From NCBI GenBank assembly GCA_937873655.1, contig CALMYQ010000122.1, forward strand, positions 1 through 64,000: a stretch of DNA of 64,000 bases. The letters run 5' to 3'. Below the pieces are notes generated by a model that was not told the DNA's origin, did not search any database, and was given only the letters and a program-made list of their open reading frames with translations. The stretch's first letter is position 1, and the number at the start of each line of letters is the position of its first letter. The position numbers and the translations under genes are program-made. Below, piece by piece: positions 26,228-35,273 of this stretch. Origin of the DNA: an uncultured Lewinella sp. Its GTDB lineage: Bacteria; Bacteroidota; Bacteroidia; Chitinophagales; Saprospiraceae.

Positions 26228-27022
26228 ATGAATCGATCAATTGGCTTTCTCCTGCTCCTGGTGTTTATCGCGGCCTGTTCAAAAGAAGCGCCGAAAACCG
26301 TAAAGCCCCCTCCCTTCACCCCGGATAAAAATTGCCGGATCCAAAGTTTGGCGGCTTCCGATACCGATCAATTCTCTTATGAATTCTACTACCAAGGAGA
26401 CCGCCTGACGGGCTTGCTCATGACCAGCCCTACTTTCAACTGGCCGATCCACTATGCATTCCGGTATACGGGAGACAACCTGACCACCATCGTCCAAACA
26501 CTGGATAACGGTTTTCCGGATTACGATTCCCTGATCGTCCGATTCACCTACGACAGCCAGGGCCGGCCGGTTTCCTACGAAAAGAACCGGTATATCAACA
26601 ATCAGCCCTACGGATCGCCCGGCCAGGCATATGAATACCAAACCGACCGGATTACCGGCACCTTAACCCAAAGCGGATTCGCCTCTTCGGATATCTTCAT
26701 CCTGGATGAGGTCGGGAATGTGCGGCGCCATGAGGTTCGAAGCCCGGACGGTGATCTGATCAGATTGGAGGAATCGGAATTTGATAACTGGGCCAGCCCT
26801 TTCCGGAGCTTTCCGCTGGCCGTCAGGCTATACTTCAATGTCCAGCTGCCCGCCGCCTGGAACAACAATGTGACCAAAATGCAATGCACCTCATTTGCCA
26901 ACGGAGAAACGTTGTCAGGCCAGATTGATTACGCCTATAACAGCGAGGGGTTTCCCACTCAGTCCACTGCAGATTCCGGTCACCTGCTCTCTTATCAGAT
27001 GGCGTATGATAATTGTGATTGA
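26228..27022 (+). CDS. Hypothetical lipoprotein with YD-repeat-like strands
   Basis: A 264-residue lipoprotein: signal peptide with lipobox FIAAC (Cys17). The body has repeated strand patterns such as YEFYYQGDRLTGL, YAFRYTGDNLTTI and RFTYDSQGRPVSYE, similar to DUF4595/YD-type beta-hairpins found in many Bacteroidota surface lipoproteins. Function is unknown. It is likely exported to the outer membrane. Isolated gene with a weak promoter upstream. Confidence 0.75.
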   Translation: MNRSIGFLLLLVFIAACSKEAPKTVKPPPFTPDKNCRIQSLAASDTDQFSYEFYYQGDRLTGLLMTSPTFNWPIHYAFRYTGDNLTTIVQTLDNGFPDYDSLIVRFTYDSQGRPVSYEKNRYINNQPYGSPGQAYEYQTDRITGTLTQSGFASSDIFILDEVGNVRRHEVRSPDGDLIRLEESEFDNWASPFRSFPLAVRLYFNVQLPAAWNNNVTKMQCTSFANGETLSGQIDYAYNSEGFPTQSTADSGHLLSYQMAYDNCD

Positions 27023-27146
27023 ACAGCGATTTCAACACCGGTAAGGCCGGTTATAACCAGTCGTTTGCACAATCCGGAAGAAGGCTCAAAATGCTTCAGG
27101 GATAATAAAAAATCCCTACTTTGCGCCGGCTAACCAGAATAGACGG

Positions 27147-28064
27147 ATGAAAGACTATTTTCTGCTGCAGGGTAAAATGGTTTGCAGAAAACTGAGCGAC
27201 TTCGGCCTCAATCCATTGGTGGGGTCGCTGATCGCGCTGACCGGTTTTGTGTTGCTTTCCGAATACGCTTTTTACAAAACGACGTTTGCAGGATACCTGA
27301 TCTTGCTGATTTCACAGGGCGCCGTGGTTAGCCTGTCGGAGAAACGGAGAACAGATTTCCTCAAAATGCTGTATGGCGATACCAGGGCCAAACGGCTAAG
27401 GGTGGCCGAAAACTTAATAATCTGCCTGCCTTTTGTCCTTGTGCTGATCGTGTATAAAGCCCATCTTGAGGCTGCTTTATCGGCCTTGCTCAGTGTGCCG
27501 GCCGCCCTCGGTTCCTTCCGGGCCAGTGTTCCTTTCACCTTACCAACGCCGTTCTATAAAAGGCCTTTTGAATTCATTGTCGGCTTCAGAAATACCTTTT
27601 ATGTTTTTCCGGTTGCTTACCTGCTGACGATCATTGCCGTTTCGGTCGACAATTTCAATCTCGGCATTTTTTCGCTGGTGCTTGTTTTTCTCACGGTATT
27701 CAGCTATTACCAAAAACCGGAACAAGCATACTATGTCTGGATGCATTCGGCAAAACCCGGTCCGTTCCTGTTCGGGAAAATGAAAACGGCGCTGACCTTT
27801 ACAACCTTGCCGGCATTGCCGGTTGCCTTGACGCTGGTTGCCGTTTTCCCGGAAAACGCGAGCTCAATGCTGATCGTAACCCTGATCGGATTTGCCTTTT
27901 TAATACTCTTTATCCTGGCAAAATACGCCGCATATCCGGCTGAGATGAACCTTCCCGAAGGAATCCTCATCGCGCTCTGCTTCATTTTTCCACCGCTTCT
28001 GCTGGGCCTGATACCGTTTTTTTACCGCAAAGCAGTCAACAAACTAACCTTCCTGCTGCAATGA
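27147..28064 (+). CDS. ABC exporter membrane subunit (hypothetical)
   Basis: A 305-residue integral membrane protein with about seven or eight hydrophobic segments and no recognised motif of its own. Its stop codon overlaps the start of an ABC ATPase gene (ATGA at 28061-28064), so it is almost certainly the membrane half of a two-gene transporter. A TACTTTGCGCC box at 27117-27127 resembles the -7 region of this genome, 20 bp before the ATG. Substrate is unknown. Confidence 0.7.
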   Translation: MKDYFLLQGKMVCRKLSDFGLNPLVGSLIALTGFVLLSEYAFYKTTFAGYLILLISQGAVVSLSEKRRTDFLKMLYGDTRAKRLRVAENLIICLPFVLVLIVYKAHLEAALSALLSVPAALGSFRASVPFTLPTPFYKRPFEFIVGFRNTFYVFPVAYLLTIIAVSVDNFNLGIFSLVLVFLTVFSYYQKPEQAYYVWMHSAKPGPFLFGKMKTALTFTTLPALPVALTLVAVFPENASSMLIVTLIGFAFLILFILAKYAAYPAEMNLPEGILIALCFIFPPLLLGLIPFFYRKAVNKLTFLLQ

Positions 28065-28741
28065 TCATCGTCAAAGGATTAAACAAACAGTACGGCCGAA
28101 TCCCAGCCCTCAAAAATATTGATCTTGTGTTTTTGGACGGTGCGGTTTACGGGATTGTCGGCGAAAACGGGGCAGGAAAAACAACCCTCTTCCGGTGCCT
28201 TGCCGGATTGGAGACTTGCACAGGAGAGATTGTTTCGGATCTGACGCCCCTGAAAAACCACCTGGGCCTTTTATTGACAGAGCCGTTCTTTTTTTCAAAG
28301 ATCACCGGCCGCGAATATCTGCAGTTGTCGTGCAATGCCCGAGGAATCAAAAACCACACAATCGAAGAGCGAAATATTTTTGACCTCCCGCTCAACCAAT
28401 ACGCCTCCACCTATTCCACAGGAATGAAGAAAAAGCTGGCCTTGACCGCTATTCTGTTACAGGAAAATCAGTATTTCATTCTGGACGAGCCTTTTAATGG
28501 GGTGGATATTCAAAGCAACATCATCATTACGCAAATCATCCTGAAACTAAAGGAATTGAAAAAGACAGTACTGATCTCATCCCATATCTTCTCAACCCTT
28601 AAGGAGACTTGCGATCAAATTTTTGTACTCAAGGAGGGAGCCCTTGTCAAATCCGTATCCAAAGAACAGTTCGACCTGCTGGAAACCGAAATGAAGGACG
28701 TTTCTGTCGGCAATAAAATCGACCGGCTGGGGCTGAAGTGA
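28061..28741 (+). CDS. ABC transporter ATP-binding protein
   Basis: A 226-residue ABC ATPase of the ABC-2 exporter type. Walker A is GENGAGKTTL, the signature is YSTGMKKKLAL, Walker B is YFILDEPFNGVD and the switch histidine lies in ISSHIF. The signature deviates from LSGGQ as is common in ABC-2 exporters of Bacteroidota. It overlaps the preceding membrane gene by four bases. Transport of an antibiotic, lipid or peptide is possible; nothing fixes it. Confidence 0.92.
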   Translation: MIIVKGLNKQYGRIPALKNIDLVFLDGAVYGIVGENGAGKTTLFRCLAGLETCTGEIVSDLTPLKNHLGLLLTEPFFFSKITGREYLQLSCNARGIKNHTIEERNIFDLPLNQYASTYSTGMKKKLALTAILLQENQYFILDEPFNGVDIQSNIIITQIILKLKELKKTVLISSHIFSTLKETCDQIFVLKEGALVKSVSKEQFDLLETEMKDVSVGNKIDRLGLK

Positions 28742-28860
28742 CCTTTCTCACCTGCTCAGGACCACCGCATTACCATGTTACTTGTCGCCGGCTATATTTC
28801 ATACGAATTCATTCAACCTTATCTTCCGAAAGGAGTTTTTGACGGGAAAACCAATACGCC

Positions 28861-29040
28861 ATGTACTTCAAATGCACGAGCAAACTGGTGCCCGCGTTTA
28901 AAGCCCTTTACGGCGACCTGTTCAAATACGAAAATACCCGGGCCATTTTATTCGGCATGGAGGATCCGGTCCCCAGCGCCGAATTGAAGGAATGTATTGC
29001 CCTGGCCCTGCAATACCACAAGGTTAAAGACAACCTGTGA
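28861..29040 (+). pseudogene. C-terminal gene fragment (59 codons)
   Basis: The frame from ATG 28861 encodes MYFKCTSKLVPAFKALYGDL and continues to ALQYHKVKDNL. It looks like the end of a conserved cytoplasmic protein, possibly DUF1801-like, but I am not sure of the family. The same frame upstream reads RENQYA and is closed by TGA at 28840, and no N-terminal part is found in any frame of 28742-28860. It therefore appears to be a truncated gene between the ABC operon and a repeat cluster. Confidence 0.45.
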
Positions 29041-29084
29041 GCCGTGCGAGAGAGCGAGAGCGTGAATTGCAACACCCTCTCACC

Positions 29085-29248
29085 TCCCATCCGACGAAGC
29101 CTCCTGCGAAGTCGGGCTCTCACCTCCCATCCGACGAAGTGACGCCATCGGCGTTACGAAGTCGGGCTCCCTGTGCTGAGCGAAGTCGAATTTATGCAGA
29201 GCGCAGTCGAGGCAGCATCACCCTCTCACCCTCTCACCCTCTCACCCT

Positions 29249-29250
<2 letters not shown>
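29085..29250. repeat. Dispersed intergenic repeat, compound copy 3
   Basis: Contains two copies of CATCCGACGAAG..GCGAAGTCGGGCTC (the second with a CGCCATCGGCGTTA insert), then a 61-bp block identical to 7366-7426, then four CCTCTCAC units. It abuts the katG stop codon. Confidence 0.88.
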
Positions 29251-31553
<2,303 letters not shown>

Positions 31554-31680
31554 CTATTGGACATATTCAAGCGACAGCTGAGAATTGCCAGTTGACGGCC
31601 ATCCTTCAAAGTCTGGGATAATCGCATTTTCATATCCCTTGGAATTGATCCCAAAATTGTTGAAAATTGGAGAAAGCCTG

Positions 31681-31841
31681 GTGCGTCGGGAATTAAGTTC
31701 TTCCCATATTTAGACGAGACTATTTTGTGGGCAGGCAAGGCGCGAAGAACGAGCATATCGGGCATATACGAGTGATGAGCAACGAAGCCTGGTCGCAAAA
31801 GAGGCCGTATAAACGGGTAGAAATTTAGTTCCCGACGCACT
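31681..31841. mobile_element. MITE-like element with terminal inverted repeats
   Basis: The ends GTGCGTCGGGAATTAAGTT (from 31681) and AAATTTAGTTCCCGACGCAC (to 31840) are inverted copies with two mismatches over 19 bp. The ~160-bp interior has no frame and contains partly self-complementary GGCAAGGCGCGAAGAACGAG / GAGCAACGAAGCCTGG sequence, a pattern I associate with widespread small non-autonomous elements. No target duplication is obvious. The 503-bp stretch 31469-31971 holds only this element, the palindrome and a DUF4184 fragment. Confidence 0.6.
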
Positions 31842-31848
31842 AGTGACC

Positions 31849-31916
31849 TGCCTGCGAAGCAATGGTTTTCTCTGACCGGCCTCCTCATCGGCAGCCTTAC
31901 TCCGGACAGGGATTAA
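31849..31916 (+). pseudogene. 5' fragment of a DUF4184 gene
   Basis: Bases 31863-31905 read WFSLTGLLIGSLTPD, matching residues of the intact DUF4184 protein encoded at 33814 (WFSLTGLVIGSLTPD) at both protein and DNA level. The upstream part carries a one-base deletion relative to the intact gene, and the frame stops at TAA soon after. It is a remnant of a second copy, separated from the intact one by the AlbA_2/ParA genes. Confidence 0.7.
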
Positions 31917-31944
31917 CTTGATTGATTATCTATTCATTTAATTT

Positions 31945-31952
31945 TAACTTTG
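31945..31952 (+). promoter_or_regulatory. Probable -7 element of the AlbA_2-ParA operon
   Basis: TAACTTTG matches TAnnTTTG and lies 19 bp upstream of the ATG at 31972. ATTG at 31921-31924, 20 bp further upstream, is a weak -33 candidate. Confidence 0.5.
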
Positions 31953-31971
31953 CCCAAGCAGAACTCGGTAT

Positions 31972-32724
31972 ATGGTTACAGAACAAGAATTGAGAGGTTT
32001 GATGTTCGACATGGAATCTGATCGGATTGAACGGACTGTTTCATTCCGTGAGGATAAGCTCGGTCCGGCCGTTTGCGCATTTTCAAATGACCTCCCCAAT
32101 CATAGGAAACCCGGCTACCTTCTTTTAGGGGTAAGCGATGACGGCAGTGCAGCAGGCTTAAACATAGGTGATGATGAACTTCAGCGAATCGGCAATATCC
32201 GATCTAACGGAAATATTTTACCGCAGCCTTATTTAGTAGTTAGCCCGGTTTTCCATTTTCCGGAAGGCGATGTCGTTGCAGTAGAAGTTCATCCTGCTGA
32301 TTTCCCCCCTGTCCGGTATAACGGCCGGGTTTATATCCGGGTCGGCCCAAGAAAGGGGATCGCGAGTCAGCAAGAGGAGAGAACCCTTTCCGAAAAAAGA
32401 ATTTCAACTGCCAAAACGTTTGACGAACAGCCTTGCAACGCCCCGGTTTATTGTTATGAATTTTTGGACCGGATCGAAATTGTAAATCCCGGAGGATTGT
32501 ACGGGGACGTGCGACCGGAGAATTTTCCAAATGCAAGTGATTACCGGAATCCGGTCATTGCATCGGCGATGAAAATTCTTGGCTATGTAAACAGATTTAA
32601 TTTTGGCGTGAAAAACGCGATGAGACAATTGGAAAGAAATGGAAACCCACAGCCTTTGTTCAACCTGGATTTAAAAACCAAATTTTTTGTTTCCGTTGAA
32701 ATAAACCCGGAATGGCATGCATAA
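31972..32724 (+). CDS. AlbA_2 (Schlafen-type) protein with internal deletion
   Basis: The N-terminal ~140 residues match the AlbA_2/Schlafen putative DNA/RNA-binding domain of bacterial regulators: FREDKLGPAVCAFSNDLPN, GYLLLGVSDDGSAAGL, DFPPVRYNGRVYIRVGPRKG, EERTLSEKR. From residue ~157 it resumes with the C-terminal part of the HATPase_c_4 region (YEFLDRIEIVNPGGLYGDV, YRNPVIASAMKILGYVNRF). Full-length relatives as I remember them are ~400 residues with ~150 more between FDxxPC and NxPVxxYEF, including the ATP-binding ELLMNAVMHRDY. Here the parts are joined in frame, so it looks internally deleted and probably cannot bind ATP. It overlaps the ParA gene by eight bases. Confidence 0.8.
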   Translation: MVTEQELRGLMFDMESDRIERTVSFREDKLGPAVCAFSNDLPNHRKPGYLLLGVSDDGSAAGLNIGDDELQRIGNIRSNGNILPQPYLVVSPVFHFPEGDVVAVEVHPADFPPVRYNGRVYIRVGPRKGIASQQEERTLSEKRISTAKTFDEQPCNAPVYCYEFLDRIEIVNPGGLYGDVRPENFPNASDYRNPVIASAMKILGYVNRFNFGVKNAMRQLERNGNPQPLFNLDLKTKFFVSVEINPEWHA

Positions 32725-33712
32725 AATAGTTTTTTTCAATAATAAAGGGGGAGTAGGAAAAACCACCACGGTATACAATCTTGCACACATGTTTGCAGAA
32801 TTGGATTATACAGTTTTGGTAGCAGATTTCGATCCGCAATCCAATCTTACTTCCATGTTTCTGGACACTGATCGTTTGATTGAAACCCTGGAAGACAATT
32901 CCGGCTTAACTATTCTGGATGCCATTACACCTATTGCGGAAGGTGCAGGATATCAAGGAGTTCATGTTGAGAAGGTCGCGGATAAAATCGGTTTAATAAT
33001 TGGGAATCTCGCATTGTCCTTATATGAAGATAAATTTAGTGATGCCTGGCTCAAATGCCTGGATGGCGATGTTTACGCTTTTAAAGTAATCAGCTCTTTT
33101 AAAACCATCCTGGAGGACGCTGCCGCCAAAATCGGAGCCGATATTTTGCTTGTTGATATCGGCCCTAATTTAGGCGCAATTAATCGGACAGCCCTTTTAA
33201 GTGTCGATTCGGTCATTATACCGGTAGCCTCAGACTTATTTTCGTTACAAGGAATAAAAAACCTGGGTAAGACCCTGGTTAACTGGCGTTCCGGCTGGGA
33301 AAAACGGAAGTCCGCATATACCAAAAATCCGCAGGATATCCCGACAGATATAGCCTCGCCAAGGGGTTATATTGTCATGCAATACTCGGCAAAAGAAAAA
33401 AGGCCGGTAAAAGCCTACCTGCGTTTTGCCAACCGGATCCCGAAAGTTTATTCAGAGTTTGTATTGAGAACTCATTCTGGTGCTGAGCGCGTGGATGATG
33501 ACCCAAATTGTTTGGGGCTTCTAAAACATTACTATAGCCTGGCTCCGATGTCGATGGAAGCCGGCAAACCGATTTTCCTGTTAAAACCCGGGGATGGTGC
33601 GATCGGAGCCCATGTTCAAGCTGTTAAAAAGGCTTATCAGGATTTTCTGGTTTTAACAAAGAAAATTATTGATGTGTGTAATATTCAAAAAAATGCGATG
33701 ACTCAACCCTGA
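32717..33712 (+). CDS. ParA family ATPase
   Basis: A 331-residue Walker-type ATPase. The deviant Walker A NNKGGVGKTTT opens the protein, VLVADFDPQSNLTSMFL is the ParA A' box region and ILLVDIGPNLGAINRTAL is Walker B with the usual ParA pattern. The C-terminal third (around YSAKEKRPVKAYLRF) is specific to a chromosomal subgroup that I cannot name. No ParB or centromere repeats follow. The overlapping AlbA_2 gene upstream and the AT-rich context suggest an accessory two-gene module rather than chromosome partitioning. Confidence 0.88.
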   Translation: MHKIVFFNNKGGVGKTTTVYNLAHMFAELDYTVLVADFDPQSNLTSMFLDTDRLIETLEDNSGLTILDAITPIAEGAGYQGVHVEKVADKIGLIIGNLALSLYEDKFSDAWLKCLDGDVYAFKVISSFKTILEDAAAKIGADILLVDIGPNLGAINRTALLSVDSVIIPVASDLFSLQGIKNLGKTLVNWRSGWEKRKSAYTKNPQDIPTDIASPRGYIVMQYSAKEKRPVKAYLRFANRIPKVYSEFVLRTHSGAERVDDDPNCLGLLKHYYSLAPMSMEAGKPIFLLKPGDGAIGAHVQAVKKAYQDFLVLTKKIIDVCNIQKNAMTQP

Positions 33713-33813
33713 ATTTTCGCGCCGCTGGACAAAATACGCAGAGTAAGAGAATTTGGGGATCCCGATCATCACCCCGATCCGGCGGATCATGAATAAAATT
33801 AACCTTTTGCACG

Positions 33814-34569
33814 ATGCCCTTCACGTTCTCCCACCCAGCCGTCATTTTACCGTTGACCTACCTCCCAAGACGATGGTTTTCCCTGACCGGCCTCGTCATC
33901 GGCAGCCTTACCCCGGATTTCGAATACTTCCTGCGGATGCGGCTCCAAAGCCGGTACAGCCACACGACTGCCGGCCTGTTCTGGTTCGACCTGCCGCTGG
34001 GCCTGGTGCTGGCCTTTCTGTTTCACAACCAGGTACGGAACAGCTTGTTCGATAACCTGCCGCCGTTTTTTAAATCCAGGTTTCAGGCATTCCGGCAATT
34101 TAATTGGAATAGCTATTTTATAAAGCATATTTGGATCGTTGCCGTTTCCATACTGGTCGGCGCTGCCTCGCACTTGTTATGGGACAGCTTCACGCACAAG
34201 ACAGGGTATTTTGTTCGCACCCTGCCGGCTTTGGCCGGGTCAGTTGAATTATCAGGTATTCAGTTACCGATCTTCAAACTGCTGCAACATATAAGTACGA
34301 TAATCGGCGGGGTTGTGATTGCTTTTGTCATTTACAAGTTGCCGGTTGACAACCGGGTTACGGGAAGTATTAATTTGACGTATTGGGCAGTCGTATTTAT
34401 GCTGGCGATGGCCGCCTTCTTAATCAGGTATTTCAACGGGCCGGATTTGAAAGCTTCCGGAAACCTGATCGCAGCCGGCATTTCCGCCGTCCTGATGGGG
34501 TTGATCCTGACGCCATGGATAGTAAAGCCAAACAGGAGAAGTCATATGCCGCAGCCCATAGATTTTTAA
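33814..34569 (+). CDS. DUF4184 family membrane protein
   Basis: A 251-residue protein with about six TM segments. It opens with the family signature MPFTFSHPAVILPLTYLPRR, then WFSLTGLVIGSLTPDFEYF, where the His, Asp and Glu are conserved and reminiscent of metal-dependent membrane hydrolases. A later SHLLWDSFTHKTGYF supplies more conserved His and Asp. Function is unknown. A truncated copy of its 5' end lies 2 kb upstream on the other side of the AlbA_2/ParA genes. Confidence 0.88.
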   Translation: MPFTFSHPAVILPLTYLPRRWFSLTGLVIGSLTPDFEYFLRMRLQSRYSHTTAGLFWFDLPLGLVLAFLFHNQVRNSLFDNLPPFFKSRFQAFRQFNWNSYFIKHIWIVAVSILVGAASHLLWDSFTHKTGYFVRTLPALAGSVELSGIQLPIFKLLQHISTIIGGVVIAFVIYKLPVDNRVTGSINLTYWAVVFMLAMAAFLIRYFNGPDLKASGNLIAAGISAVLMGLILTPWIVKPNRRSHMPQPIDF

Positions 34570-34580
34570 GCAAAAATTCT

Positions 34581-34588
34581 TATTTTTG
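34581..34588 (+). promoter_or_regulatory. Probable -7 element
   Basis: TATTTTTG matches TAnnTTTG and lies 41 bp upstream of the lipoprotein start at 34630. No clear -33 box. A three-codon minigene ATGAAATCATGA begins at 34621 and overlaps the true start. Confidence 0.45.
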
Positions 34589-34629
34589 TATAAACTGCAC
34601 TGTCATTTCACCTCAAAAAACATGAAATC

Positions 34630-35151
34630 ATGAAAATTCTTTCTTTTTTCTCTGTTTTCACATTGCTTTTATTTCTTTCCTGCAAAGGAGGCAGCCAGGG
34701 CAACCCCAACAAACAACTGATCTGCGAAGAATACTGGGCCCAGGTTCCGTTCTCTGATTTTTGCGGGCTATCAGCGAGCAATTTCAAATTCAACACCATT
34801 CCCAACGATATCTGCAACGCCGACCAGAACGACACCTATCCTTACGATGACCGTATTTCGATCAGGGTCTACAATCATTTCATAAACAAGGGTGCGCGGG
34901 AAGAATACGATGACGAAGAAGAAAATGCCCGGTCTACAACAGGCTTCACCGTCCTGAGCGACCTGGGGGACGATGCCTTTGCCGTGCTCAAGTCCCAATT
35001 CGGCCAGCTTGATTTTGCCACGGTGCTTGTCATTAAAGGAACCTATACCGTATACCTTGAGATCAATGGAAATGCCTCCAACGGCGCCAACAATTGTTTT
35101 GATGAAAGTTCGGTCATCAAATTCGCAAAGGCGCTGGTCGGGCCGTTGTAA
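34630..35151 (+). CDS. Hypothetical lipoprotein
   Basis: A 173-residue lipoprotein with signal peptide and lipobox LFLSC (Cys18). The mature part carries several cysteines (ICEEYW, FCGLSAS, ICNADQ, NCFDESS) that may form disulfides, and an acidic linker EEYDDEEENAR. The pattern ICEEYWA...C...PNDICNA is unfamiliar to me. Probably anchored in the outer membrane. Single gene ending at a shared terminator. Confidence 0.7.
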   Translation: MKILSFFSVFTLLLFLSCKGGSQGNPNKQLICEEYWAQVPFSDFCGLSASNFKFNTIPNDICNADQNDTYPYDDRISIRVYNHFINKGAREEYDDEEENARSTTGFTVLSDLGDDAFAVLKSQFGQLDFATVLVIKGTYTVYLEINGNASNGANNCFDESSVIKFAKALVGPL

Positions 35152-35223
35152 GCACTGGAACCGCTGAGCAAGGTTTGCAATAATGATCTTACTACTTCAA
35201 CTGCCTTTCCACGATCAAAATGC

Positions 35224-35263
35224 GGGAGCCGGAAAGCAATTCATAAATTGCTTTCCGACTCCC
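35224..35263. terminator. Bidirectional hairpin terminator
   Basis: An 18-bp stem (35224-35241 with 35246-35263; core GCCGGAAAGCAATT) and a 4-nt loop stand between convergent genes. The only mismatch becomes a G-U pair on the - strand. It ends 10 bp before the stop of the PLAT-domain gene. Confidence 0.75.
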
Positions 35264-35273
35264 GGTTGCCACC

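Noticed and set aside
28775..28987. 70-codon frame overlapping the C-terminal fragment
   Set aside because: Its second half is an out-of-frame reading of the better coding segment at 28861-29040.
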